A DNA stretch of 29,732 nucleotides, taken from positions 1 to 29,732 of the IMG/VR virus record IMGVR_UViG_3300017917_000353; one strand, written 5' to 3'. Position numbers and translations under genes: made by a program. This DNA comes from a virus. The notes beneath the pieces are model-generated. The model did no database searches. It had not been told where the DNA came from and saw nothing but the letters and a program-made list of their open reading frames with translations. Position 1 is the first letter of the stretch. Each line of letters opens with the position of its first letter. Shown one piece after another: positions 23,516 to 29,201 of the stretch.

Positions 23516-24046
23516 TTATAATCCTCCTTCCAAAAGTCTATTTCCTTTGGTTAAATTTTGAATAGCTGGTATTAACTGTAAATTGTTCCATACATGTAAA
23601 CCACAAACTTCTTTACCTTTAAGTGGAACTATATGATCTACATGCCATAGAAAATTGGTTAATTCATTCCGTAGTGCTCTTAGCTTATGTAATTCTAAAT
23701 TAACAAAATCAGTTAACTCTTTTCCCCAAATAGCTCTAGCTTGTTTTGCTCTGGTTACTCTTTTTAGTGCCTTCTCCCTTCTCCAAATAATTCTGAGTTC
23801 CTCAGTCATATCCAGAGGGCTTCTTCTACTAAGTTCTCCACCTACACTTTTTAAATATGAAGTCTTATTATAATGTCTAAACTTCTCTAAATTATCTTCT
23901 TGATAGATTCTAAATTTAATTTTATTACAGTCCTTACATGTAGATTGTAAATAATATTTCTCATTCGTATAATGATATTTGACTCTTGTCTCTTTATTTA
24001 TTTCTCCACACATCCTACAAGGTTTTGGGTTAGTCATAAATGGCAT
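23516..24046 (-). CDS. HNH endonuclease with N-terminal zinc ribbon, probable mobile (homing-type) gene
   Basis: A 176-residue nuclease. Cys10-Cys13 (CRMC) and Cys37-Cys40 (CKDC) form an N-terminal zinc ribbon. The middle is basic and helical. The C-terminal HNH core is [20 protein letters not shown] with Asp137-His138, then [16 protein letters not shown] with Asn155 and Asn164. Free-standing HNH genes like this spread between phages by cutting DNA at uninserted sites. The first six codons (MPFMTN) come from a sequence duplicated at the start of the next gene, so the protein may have acquired its N terminus at the insertion site. Translation may begin at ATG 24046 (GGAG 6 nt upstream) or 24037. 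Confidence 0.85.
   Translation of the reverse strand: MPFMTNPKPCRMCGEINKETRVKYHYTNEKYYLQSTCKDCNKIKFRIYQEDNLEKFRHYNKTSYLKSVGGELSRRSPLDMTEELRIIWRREKALKRVTRAKQARAIWGKELTDFVNLELHKLRALRNELTNFLWHVDHIVPLKGKEVCGLHVWNNLQLIPAIQNLTKGNRLLEGGL
24029..24043. repeat. 15-bp direct repeat, copy B (start of the HNH endonuclease gene)
   Basis: Identical to 23497-23511 and located within codons 2-6 of the 176-residue HNH gene. The bases outside the 15 bp also share some similarity (an A/T-rich stretch and GGAG/GGAGG upstream), so the ancestral duplicated segment may have been longer. Confidence 0.85.
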
Positions 24047-24049
24047 ATT

Positions 24050-25384
24050 TTACTCCACAAAAGTATCTGTAAATATATCTAAACCACATCTTTTAAAATA
24101 ATCTGTTGGTGTAGTTACTACAACTTTACCTTCTAATTCTTTAGCTTTAATTAAATTACACCATCTTATTAAATGATCTACATAGAAAGAAGTAGATTCT
24201 GGATAAGTATCTATACCATTTCCACCTAAAACAGCATTATGTCCATATAGGAACATACTTTGTCCCCTCATTATTGCACCATTAATATTAGTATCAACAT
24301 GCCAAGAATTTGCTGTATCTGTTGTAGTTCCTGGTAAAGTAAATCGACTTATTCCAGGTATCCATGACTGATGAAATCCACCTACAGTAGACCTTGCTAA
24401 TTTATATCCATATTCTTTTAGTAAAGAAACAGTTTCATCATCATATGCACCAAAAGGGAAAGCCATAAAATTTGCAGCAGATGGTATACCATGTGCATAC
24501 CAATACTCTCTAGCCATAGTTAATTGTTTTCTCTTCTGTCTTAGATAATCTGCCTTATCTGCTACAGTAGGTAGGGTTCCAAATCTAAAATGAGTATAAC
24601 CATGTCCCCAAATTTCATGCCCAACACTAATATTTCTGTGTATATCATCCATACTAATATAATTACTTAAATTTGAAGTATATTTTACAGTAGTGTTCAA
24701 TACACATTTCCATCCAAAACTTTCTATAACTGGTAAAGCAAAATCTTGGAAATTTTTTGGAATATCGTCAGCTCCAATCATAATTACAGGTTTACACCAT
24801 CCACTAGGTGCAGTATAAATACTAGCAAAATTAACTGCTGTATAATTTGTAATACCGCTAACTACTATCTGTATACATCCTATAGATTTATTTGATGTCA
24901 TATTACCTACATTAACCCACTTTTGAGGGAAAGAGGTAATAGTTCCTACAGTTCCATAAGTTGTAGCTGGTACATATTGCTCTACATGTTTTACAATAAG
25001 GACTTGCCAACCATTTCTTATAGCTTTCCCTGTAAAAATTGTTTCTCTATAATTAGTATTAATTTCAGATACATTAGGGGAAATTCTTAATTTAACTGAT
25101 ATTGTATCTGATATACCTTCTGCATCATAAAAGAATGGTATAAGCCATACATCATCATCCCCCATAAAGAATGGGGATACATTAAAATTTACTCTAATAT
25201 AATTAGTAGATGTATTAGAAAATTGTACCCTTAAAGTATTTAAAGCTGAAGCAATGTCAATTTTTTCAGTGTCTAATCTATAAGAAATATCACCAATACC
25301 TCCTATACTATCATAAGTAGCTGATCCATTAAAATCATATACATTACATCTTATAGTTGGTTGAGTAATTAAAAATTCATTCAT
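24050..25384 (-). CDS. Tail protein with CE4 polysaccharide deacetylase domain
   Basis: A 444-residue protein in the tail-fibre position. Residues about 1-190 are beta-rich (MNEFLITQPTIRCNVYDFNG..., KLRISPNVSEI), like a carbohydrate-binding or attachment sandwich. Residues about 197-430 form a NodB/CE4 deacetylase fold: VIMIGADD (Asp206-Asp207) for metal and catalysis, HGYTH (His261, His265) as the H-(S/T)-x-x-H metal motif, the MAFPFGAYD motif near 307-315, and a late LYGH (His382) matching motif 5. CE4 enzymes remove N- or O-acetyl groups from polysaccharides. A likely use is deacetylating host capsule or O-antigen during adsorption, in place of a cleaving tailspike. Start and stop are tightly coupled with neighbouring genes. 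Confidence 0.85.
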   Translation of the reverse strand: MNEFLITQPTIRCNVYDFNGSATYDSIGGIGDISYRLDTEKIDIASALNTLRVQFSNTSTNYIRVNFNVSPFFMGDDDVWLIPFFYDAEGISDTISVKLRISPNVSEINTNYRETIFTGKAIRNGWQVLIVKHVEQYVPATTYGTVGTITSFPQKWVNVGNMTSNKSIGCIQIVVSGITNYTAVNFASIYTAPSGWCKPVIMIGADDIPKNFQDFALPVIESFGWKCVLNTTVKYTSNLSNYISMDDIHRNISVGHEIWGHGYTHFRFGTLPTVADKADYLRQKRKQLTMAREYWYAHGIPSAANFMAFPFGAYDDETVSLLKEYGYKLARSTVGGFHQSWIPGISRFTLPGTTTDTANSWHVDTNINGAIMRGQSMFLYGHNAVLGGNGIDTYPESTSFYVDHLIRWCNLIKAKELEGKVVVTTPTDYFKRCGLDIFTDTFVE

Positions 25385-26757
25385 GTCCTTGAGAGACTCC
25401 TAACAAAATTGTCATTCATTCTTACATTATAATATTTCATTGAATCCAACCAAAAAGTTTGACCAGTTACCACCAATTGAGTAACTGTTGGAATAGTGCA
25501 GCTAGTGTCTAATGTACCTAATACATTATTTACAGCACAATTGGAATCATTTAATTTATACCCTAAAGCTATCCCAAATGTAGTGTAGTTTGCACTACCT
25601 GTTAATGTTTGATCAAATTGATCTACCCCACCATCAGTGTATTTTATATTAACATCTGTAGCTGATGTTCTATTAAATAAAATTTGTTCTAAAGCAGTTG
25701 TATCATTAACAGTTAGATAAACTCCAGAAGTATCACCATCATTTATACCTTTTAATGATAATACACCTTCAGAAGCATTCCAAAATCCTGAGAAAGTGAG
25801 TCCTGTAATGGATAGAGAATCTGCACTTCTACTAGCTGTAGCTGCAACAGTAGGAATGTAACTTGATCCGAAATTACCTAGTTCTGCCTGAACTCCCCAA
25901 ACATATATAGATGAAGTTCCATCACCAGTGTAACTTCTATTTGACGCTTGATTTGTATCACACATCCTAATAAGTGCGTTAAAATTTTGAACATTAACAG
26001 TTGTGGCAGCAGTTACAACTATTCTATACCATCCATTAGGACATTTATCAACTCTACCAGATAAAATTCCAGTTCCTAGCACTAATGTTTCTGTTTGAAA
26101 ATTAAAATTAGTGTATAATCCTACATAAGCACTACCTGCAAAAATAACTTGTACTCTTCTAGTACCTACACCTGCTTTCACATATACAGATAGTGTATAT
26201 GTAGTTCCTACAGGGATTAATGTAGCTATATTAGTCATTGTAACACCATGAGTACCTGCTGCTACTGTTTCTATAATTTCATCTGCAGTGAGTGTACCAT
26301 CTGGTGCTGTTGTGGCGTCTGCTGTAACAGTTGTATTTGCTTTAGACCAAGAAACACTATCTAATGTTTGACTTTGTAAACATAAATTAGTGGCTGCATC
26401 TTCAATTAATAGTCCTTTTAACACCAAAGTGGAAGGATTGTAGTCAAATCTAGGAGTATTTATTGCAGCAGAAACTAGTGCACCAGAAGAATCATAATAA
26501 TATCCTGTACTAGCTCTAGTGAATGTAAAGTCTGGATCGAGTGAACCAGATAATAAGTTGTAGTTTTTAATAGGAGCAACTAACGAAGTAAACTCGGTAG
26601 TTCCATAGGTTATTAAATATTCTCTAAGAAGGTCAGGTAGAGACAAATCTTTCCCTAAAAGCTGTCTTAGATAGGCTGTCATCCCATCATTATATTCCTC
26701 AAGAAAGCCATTATCTCTAAAGAAAGCTCTAGCTTCATCATTATTCCATATTGTCAT
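25381..26757 (-). CDS. Tail fibre / minor tail protein with carbohydrate-binding-like domains
   Basis: A 458-residue protein. Residues 1-60 are a helical N-terminal part (WNNDEARAFFRDNGFLEEYN) that may dock to the virion. Residues about 76-125 carry a pattern frequent in phage tail proteins: FTFTRASTGYYYDSSGALVS, then NTPRFDYNP and KGLLIEDAATNL. Two beta-sandwich regions follow (about 130-300, with TTYTLSVYVKAGVGTRRVQV; and about 310-458), resembling carbohydrate-binding or lectin-like folds. It probably binds host surface glycans and cooperates with the deacetylase protein, whose start overlaps its stop by 4 nt. No catalytic motif is visible. Confidence 0.78.
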   Translation of the reverse strand: MTIWNNDEARAFFRDNGFLEEYNDGMTAYLRQLLGKDLSLPDLLREYLITYGTTEFTSLVAPIKNYNLLSGSLDPDFTFTRASTGYYYDSSGALVSAAINTPRFDYNPSTLVLKGLLIEDAATNLCLQSQTLDSVSWSKANTTVTADATTAPDGTLTADEIIETVAAGTHGVTMTNIATLIPVGTTYTLSVYVKAGVGTRRVQVIFAGSAYVGLYTNFNFQTETLVLGTGILSGRVDKCPNGWYRIVVTAATTVNVQNFNALIRMCDTNQASNRSYTGDGTSSIYVWGVQAELGNFGSSYIPTVAATASRSADSLSITGLTFSGFWNASEGVLSLKGINDGDTSGVYLTVNDTTALEQILFNRTSATDVNIKYTDGGVDQFDQTLTGSANYTTFGIALGYKLNDSNCAVNNVLGTLDTSCTIPTVTQLVVTGQTFWLDSMKYYNVRMNDNFVRSLSRT

Positions 26758-27290
26758 TTAACCACCCTTATTCTAGCTAAATCACCTGCAATTTCATCCT
26801 CAACTCTAGCTTGTTTCTTAGCTTCCCTTTCAATGTCCTCTTTCTTAGGTCTACCTTTCTTCTCCATCCATCCCTTGTCAGCTAAATATTTCTTAGCATT
26901 AAACCCTGTGGGTGTATCATCATAAGAAGTATTAATCATACTTCTTAAAGCTCTAGCTTGTAGCTTAACTTCTAATGTCTCCCTCCATTCTTGAATGTGT
27001 GGAGCTAATGTCTTACTCTTACAAAGCTCTTGCCAATGCTTCCAACCACCTAAGAATTTATCTGCAAAATCATATTCCAAACCAGGAGCATGATCAAAAG
27101 CTAAATATATCTTCCTTAGAGAAGGATAGGTAGTTCCCTCTTTCTCAAAGTCATCATCGTAGGTGGTGTATATAGCATGTCTGTTTCTTTCATCACAATA
27201 TAAATCAATAAACAGATTGACCACCTTCCACCTACCCAAGTTGTCCTTCCATTTATTACCATCTACATTCCTTCCGTAGCATACACCCAT
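26754..27290 (-). CDS. Probable terminase small subunit
   Basis: A 178-residue protein. The segment LEYDFADKFLGGWKHWQELC followed by HIQEWRETLEVKLQARAL resembles helical DNA-binding regions of small terminases in podoviruses. The C terminus (NAKKYLADKGWMEKKGRPKK then EDIEREAKKQARVEDEIAGD) has the AxxxLADKGW...GRPxKxEIERExKxxAxxxxEI pattern I associate with phage packaging proteins. A small terminase recognises phage DNA and hands it to TerL. Here it is separated from terL by tail, HNH and lysis genes, which is unusual but still one transcription unit. N-terminal residues 1-60 have no known motif. The call is from pattern memory and should be treated as probable. Confidence 0.6.
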   Translation of the reverse strand: MGVCYGRNVDGNKWKDNLGRWKVVNLFIDLYCDERNRHAIYTTYDDDFEKEGTTYPSLRKIYLAFDHAPGLEYDFADKFLGGWKHWQELCKSKTLAPHIQEWRETLEVKLQARALRSMINTSYDDTPTGFNAKKYLADKGWMEKKGRPKKEDIEREAKKQARVEDEIAGDLARIRVVK

Positions 27291-27532
27291 ATTATTCCTA
27301 CCTCGTAAATTATCAAGAAAATGTACAATGCTGTTAAAAGCGTTAAAACCCTATTAGAATGCGTTAATTTTAAAATGCTATACCCTAAGATGGATATACT
27401 CATTTTAATTGAAATAAACCACCATTCTGATTGTTTTAGAAGTATTTCCATAAATGGATTAACTTCTTTTCCACCTAAAGCAATAATTTTTAATGTTAGC
27501 AGTGCATCTAAGAAAGAAAGAATGATAATCAT
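27263..27532 (-). CDS. DUF5658-like small integral membrane protein
   Basis: An 89-residue protein with about three transmembrane helices (2-19, 38-54 and 61-83). The pattern FLDALLTLKIIALGGKEVNP, with Asp9, Glu23, Asn25 and Pro26, matches the D-x-x-x-T...G-x-E-x-N-P motif of DUF5658. It is the first gene of the late minus-strand block. A sigma70-like promoter ends 6 nt before the ATG with no ribosome-binding site between, so the mRNA is probably leaderless. It overlaps the next gene by 28 nt. Its role is unknown; multi-span topology would also allow a holin or an exclusion protein. Confidence 0.75.
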   Translation of the reverse strand: MIIILSFLDALLTLKIIALGGKEVNPFMEILLKQSEWWFISIKMSISILGYSILKLTHSNRVLTLLTALYIFLIIYEVGIIWVYATEGM

Positions 27533-27538
27533 GGAAAT

Positions 27539-27567
27539 ATTATAACATACATCAAGTTGTTTTTCAA
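27539..27567 (-). promoter_or_regulatory. Sigma70-type promoter at the head of the late minus-strand block, likely leaderless
   Basis: On the minus strand TTGAAA (27567 down to 27562), 17-nt spacer, TATAAT (27544 down to 27539), then ATTTCC and the ATG of the DUF5658-like gene at 27532. The predicted start site coincides with the ATG. A small inverted repeat, AGTTG-AAAAA-CAACT, overlaps the -35 element and could be a regulator site. Confidence 0.85.
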
Positions 27568-27780
27568 CTCTTAAGTTTTTTAGACCTCTGGATTTTTTGC
27601 TAGAAAAATTTTAGGTGCAATGCACTACAAAACCTACAGACTAAAACCCCTGCTACCCCTTCAACATAGAAGGGATTATTTAATAGATATTAATATAATT
27701 ATATATATATTAATAAATAATATTAATTATATACACAATAATAAATAATATTTATATATAAATAAATAATAAATATATTA

Positions 27781-27820
27781 ATTAATATAATAATACTGTA
27801 AGTATTATTATTATATTAAT
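27781..27820. repeat. Bulged palindrome 1 in the A/T tract
   Basis: ATTAATATAATAATACT (27781-27797) is complementary to 27801-27820 (AGTATTATTATTATATTAAT) across a 3-nt centre, with three extra bases (one ATT unit) in the right arm. This gives a 17-bp stem with one bulge. Confidence 0.8.
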
Positions 27821-27860
27821 TATATAAATATATAAACTAATAATATATTAATAATAATAT

Positions 27861-27901
27861 ATTTATATAATAAGTACATAAGTACTTATTATTATATAAA
27901 T
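27861..27901. repeat. Bulged palindrome 2 in the A/T tract
   Basis: ATTTATATAATAAGTAC (27861-27877) is complementary to 27882-27901 (GTACTTATTATTATATAAAT) around ATAA, again with exactly one extra three-base unit in the right arm. Same architecture as palindrome 1, with partial further symmetry outside the arms. Confidence 0.8.
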
Positions 27902-27937
27902 ATATATTAATATTAATTAATATATATATAAAATCTT

Positions 27938-27966
27938 ATTATAACACATCTTAACAGATGTGTAAA
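27938..27966 (-). promoter_or_regulatory. Sigma70-type promoter with dyad operator filling the spacer
   Basis: Minus strand: TTTACA (27966 down to 27961), 17-nt spacer, TATAAT (27943 down to 27938). The spacer is occupied by a perfect dyad, ACACATCT (27944-27951), TAAC, AGATGTGT (27956-27963), touching both hexamers. A dimeric repressor bound there would block polymerase. Transcription would run through the A/T tract toward the late block. On the plus strand the same dyad could act as a terminator stem, with TTTTTT following 6 nt later. Confidence 0.6.
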
Positions 27967-27980
27967 GTCTTTTTTACTAA

Positions 27981-28019
27981 ATAAGTGTGCAATGATTCTT
28001 CCAATCATTCCCCACTTAT
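27981..28019. repeat. Compound inverted repeat (two-part hairpin)
   Basis: Inner stem AATGATT (27991-27997) / AATCATT (28003-28009) around CTTCC, and outer stem ATAAGTG (27981-27987) / CACTTAT (28013-28019), separated by a 3 x 3 internal loop. Fourteen base pairs in all. A perfect 16-bp A/T palindrome follows at 28022-28037. It may be a structured RNA or a protein-binding site next to the control region. Confidence 0.6.
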
Positions 28020-28076
28020 AATATATAATATTATATAATATAATTAAGTAGTTACAATCTTTCTTTAAAATACTAC

Positions 28077-28106
28077 TAAAGTTTCTTTCTGTTGATTCGT
28101 TAACAT
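28077..28106 (+). promoter_or_regulatory. Plus-strand cassette promoter motif, copy 1
   Basis: TAAAGTTTCT (28077-28086), 11 nt, CG (28098-28099), 1 nt, TAACAT (28101-28106). Spacing is identical to copies 2-4, with two mismatches in the box. It precedes the first small plus-strand gene at 28148. It is the most divergent copy. Confidence 0.5.
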
Positions 28107-28147
28107 CTACAACACCAACAAAAATATTTCTTAAACGAAGGGAACTT

Positions 28148-28264
28148 ATGGACATCACTACAATCTACAACAATGTGCAACAACCAATTTACTACATTTA
28201 TTTCTTGACAAATAAACCAATTTACTATTACGATGTGCTTAATGATTCAATTGTTTATTTCTAA
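28148..28264 (+). CDS. 38-residue Tyr/Asn-rich peptide
   Basis: Short reading frame starting MDITTIYNNVQQPIYYIYFL, with nine Tyr residues and no basic residue other than one Lys. AAGGGA (28138-28143) is a good ribosome-binding site, though only 4 nt from the ATG. It is the first frame after promoter copy 1 and is followed 11 nt later by another ribosome-binding-site-led frame. No known family. Coding is supported by the ribosome-binding site and arrangement, not by homology. Confidence 0.5.
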   Translation: MDITTIYNNVQQPIYYIYFLTNKPIYYYDVLNDSIVYF

Positions 28265-28275
28265 CGAGGTGAGAT

Positions 28276-28347
28276 ATGAGACTAATTCTGATTCTACTAG
28301 CAATGCTATCAATGCTAATTTATAAATTTATTTTATATTTTGATTAA
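28276..28347 (+). CDS. 23-residue hydrophobic micropeptide
   Basis: Reads MRLILILLAMLSMLIYKFIL plus YFD: almost one continuous transmembrane helix. GAGGTGA lies directly upstream as a strong ribosome-binding site. Its stop codon TAA forms the first three bases of promoter copy 2. Membrane micropeptides of this kind can be host-membrane disruptors, inhibitors or regulators, but no specific role is supported. It could also be a chance frame. Confidence 0.45.
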   Translation: MRLILILLAMLSMLIYKFILYFD

Positions 28348-28374
28348 AGTTTTATTTCTAAATACCGATATAAT
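28345..28374 (+). promoter_or_regulatory. Plus-strand cassette promoter motif, copy 2
   Basis: TAAAGTTTTA (28345-28354), 11 nt, CG (28366-28367), 1 nt, TATAAT (28369-28374). The box starts on the TAA stop of the preceding micropeptide. The hexamer is a perfect -10, and the box would lie at about -36 to -27, where an activator or an altered -35 contact would be expected. Confidence 0.75.
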
Positions 28375-28398
28375 ATTACAACTAACAAGGAGAATATA

Positions 28399-28560
28399 AT
28401 GAAATATTTAACATACCATAGAAAGCCAACAACATATGAAATTAAATTAGGATATGGTGCAATACATTACATGGATTTCCCATATGAGGAATGTTTGAAA
28501 AAGGATGGAAGTATTAAGAAAAGATTAAAATTTGAAGGATTAATCTATACAAGACACTAA
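28399..28560 (+). CDS. 53-residue hypothetical protein
   Basis: Small basic protein, MKYLTYHRKPTTYEIKLGYG..., predicted beta in the first half, with Cys32 and a Lys-rich C-terminal part (LKKDGSIKKRLKFEGLIYTR). AAGGAG at 28387-28392 is a near-perfect ribosome-binding site, and promoter copy 2 lies 24 nt upstream, giving a short leader. It is followed by another gene after 11 nt. No family recognised. Small early-type phage proteins of this sort often modify host functions, but nothing here shows which. Confidence 0.7.
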   Translation: MKYLTYHRKPTTYEIKLGYGAIHYMDFPYEECLKKDGSIKKRLKFEGLIYTRH

Positions 28561-28571
28561 AGGAGATTAAC

Positions 28572-28760
28572 ATGATAGAATCAAAATATACATTACAAAG
28601 TATGATAACAGGAAGATATATAAGTTCTTTATTCTCTGACTTACATAATGAAACATTCCAAGGTCGGTCATTAAATGACTGCTATGTATGGAATTCATTA
28701 GAAGCAGTTACACGAGTTAAACAAGAAATAGATTTTAGTTTAATAGTAAAAATAAATTAA
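28572..28760 (+). CDS. 62-residue hypothetical protein
   Basis: Protein beginning MIESKYTLQSMITGRYISSL. It contains YVWNSLEAVTRVKQEIDFSL near the C terminus and one Cys. AGGAG lies 7 nt before the ATG, and the gene is the second of the promoter copy 2 cassette. The TAA stop at 28758 is the start of promoter copy 3. I do not recognise a family. It lacks transmembrane segments and is likely cytoplasmic. Confidence 0.68.
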   Translation: MIESKYTLQSMITGRYISSLFSDLHNETFQGRSLNDCYVWNSLEAVTRVKQEIDFSLIVKIN

Positions 28761-28787
28761 AGTTTTATTTTAGAGTGTCGTTATAGT
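28758..28787 (+). promoter_or_regulatory. Plus-strand cassette promoter motif, copy 3
   Basis: TAAAGTTTTA (28758-28767), 11 nt, CG (28779-28780), 1 nt, TATAGT (28782-28787). It overlaps the stop of the preceding gene in the same register as copy 2 and lies 31 nt before the ATG at 28819. Confidence 0.72.
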
Positions 28788-28818
28788 TTTATAAACAATT
28801 TAATATAGGAGAAATAAA

Positions 28819-29199
28819 ATGATTATACTAAATGGAATAAAAATTGAAATGGAAATAATAGATCATAATTTTGGGTTATATTTTCCTCAAGATACAAAAG
28901 AAAGAGATATATACACATGTAGATTAAAAGCTAACAATAGACAATATACTTTTAAATTTGGACAATCTTTAGCAAAGCATGGGGTAGAACCAGAATTAAA
29001 GGATGTTCTAGAATGTTTTACCTGGTATAATCCTAATAGTTTTGAAGATTTCTGTAAAGATTATGGCTATAATAACGATCCTATTTCTGCCTATAAGATA
29101 TACAAAAGTGTTATGAAAGAATATAAAGCACTTTTGAGAATGTTTGGTTCAGAAGAAACTTTAATAGATTTAGCAGATGCTATTTTTAATGGAGAATAA
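28819..29199 (+). CDS. Conserved phage protein of unknown function
   Basis: A 126-residue protein. The segment KDVLECFTWYNPNSFEDFCK followed by DYGYNNDPISAYKIYKSVMK matches a pattern I know from many phage proteins (DVLxCLxxYDPxxFEDFCxxFGY...KAxxIYxxVxxE). The biochemical role of that group is not established. The N-terminal part (IILNGIKIEMEIIDHNFG, YTCRLKANNRQYTFKFGQ) is beta-rich. AGGAG precedes the ATG and the gene is the first of the copy 3 cassette. It is predicted to be soluble, with three Cys. The 3' end runs directly into the next gene, with the ribosome-binding site of that gene inside its last codons. Confidence 0.75.
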   Translation: MIILNGIKIEMEIIDHNFGLYFPQDTKERDIYTCRLKANNRQYTFKFGQSLAKHGVEPELKDVLECFTWYNPNSFEDFCKDYGYNNDPISAYKIYKSVMKEYKALLRMFGSEETLIDLADAIFNGE

Positions 29200-29201
29200 T
29201 T

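Larger units (their letters stand above)
27668..27943. other. Almost pure A/T tract with large palindromes, candidate origin or control region
   Basis: About 275 bases containing only around a dozen G or C residues and no convincing gene. It holds two bulged palindromes (listed separately) and many runs of TATATAAT/ATTAATAT. It lies in the gap between the divergent minus late block and plus small-gene cassettes, a common place for phage replication origins and control sites, because such DNA melts easily. No iterated protein-binding repeat (iteron) is clear. Bases 27568-27667 and 27967-28076 on either side hold small hairpins but no supportable gene. Confidence 0.6.

Noticed and set aside
27668-27943. 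CRISPR-like array or tandem repeat locus in the A/T tract
   Set aside because: No regularly spaced identical repeats with unique spacers; only irregular A/T words and palindromes.
27944-27976. Dyad plus T run as a plus-strand terminator
   Set aside because: The T run starts 6 nt after the stem and no plus-strand gene ends upstream. The perfect fit of the dyad between two promoter hexamers on the minus strand is a better explanation.
28017-28022. Plus-strand TATAAT at 28017-28022 as a promoter
   Set aside because: No acceptable -35 element at 16-18 nt; it lies in an A/T palindromic stretch where TATAAT arises by chance.
27913-28158. 81-residue minus-strand open frame
   Set aside because: It would need a GTG start, has no ribosome-binding site, runs through the hairpins and dyad promoter, and overlaps the ribosome-binding-site-led plus-strand frame at 28148. 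The composition looks like chance in A/T-rich DNA.
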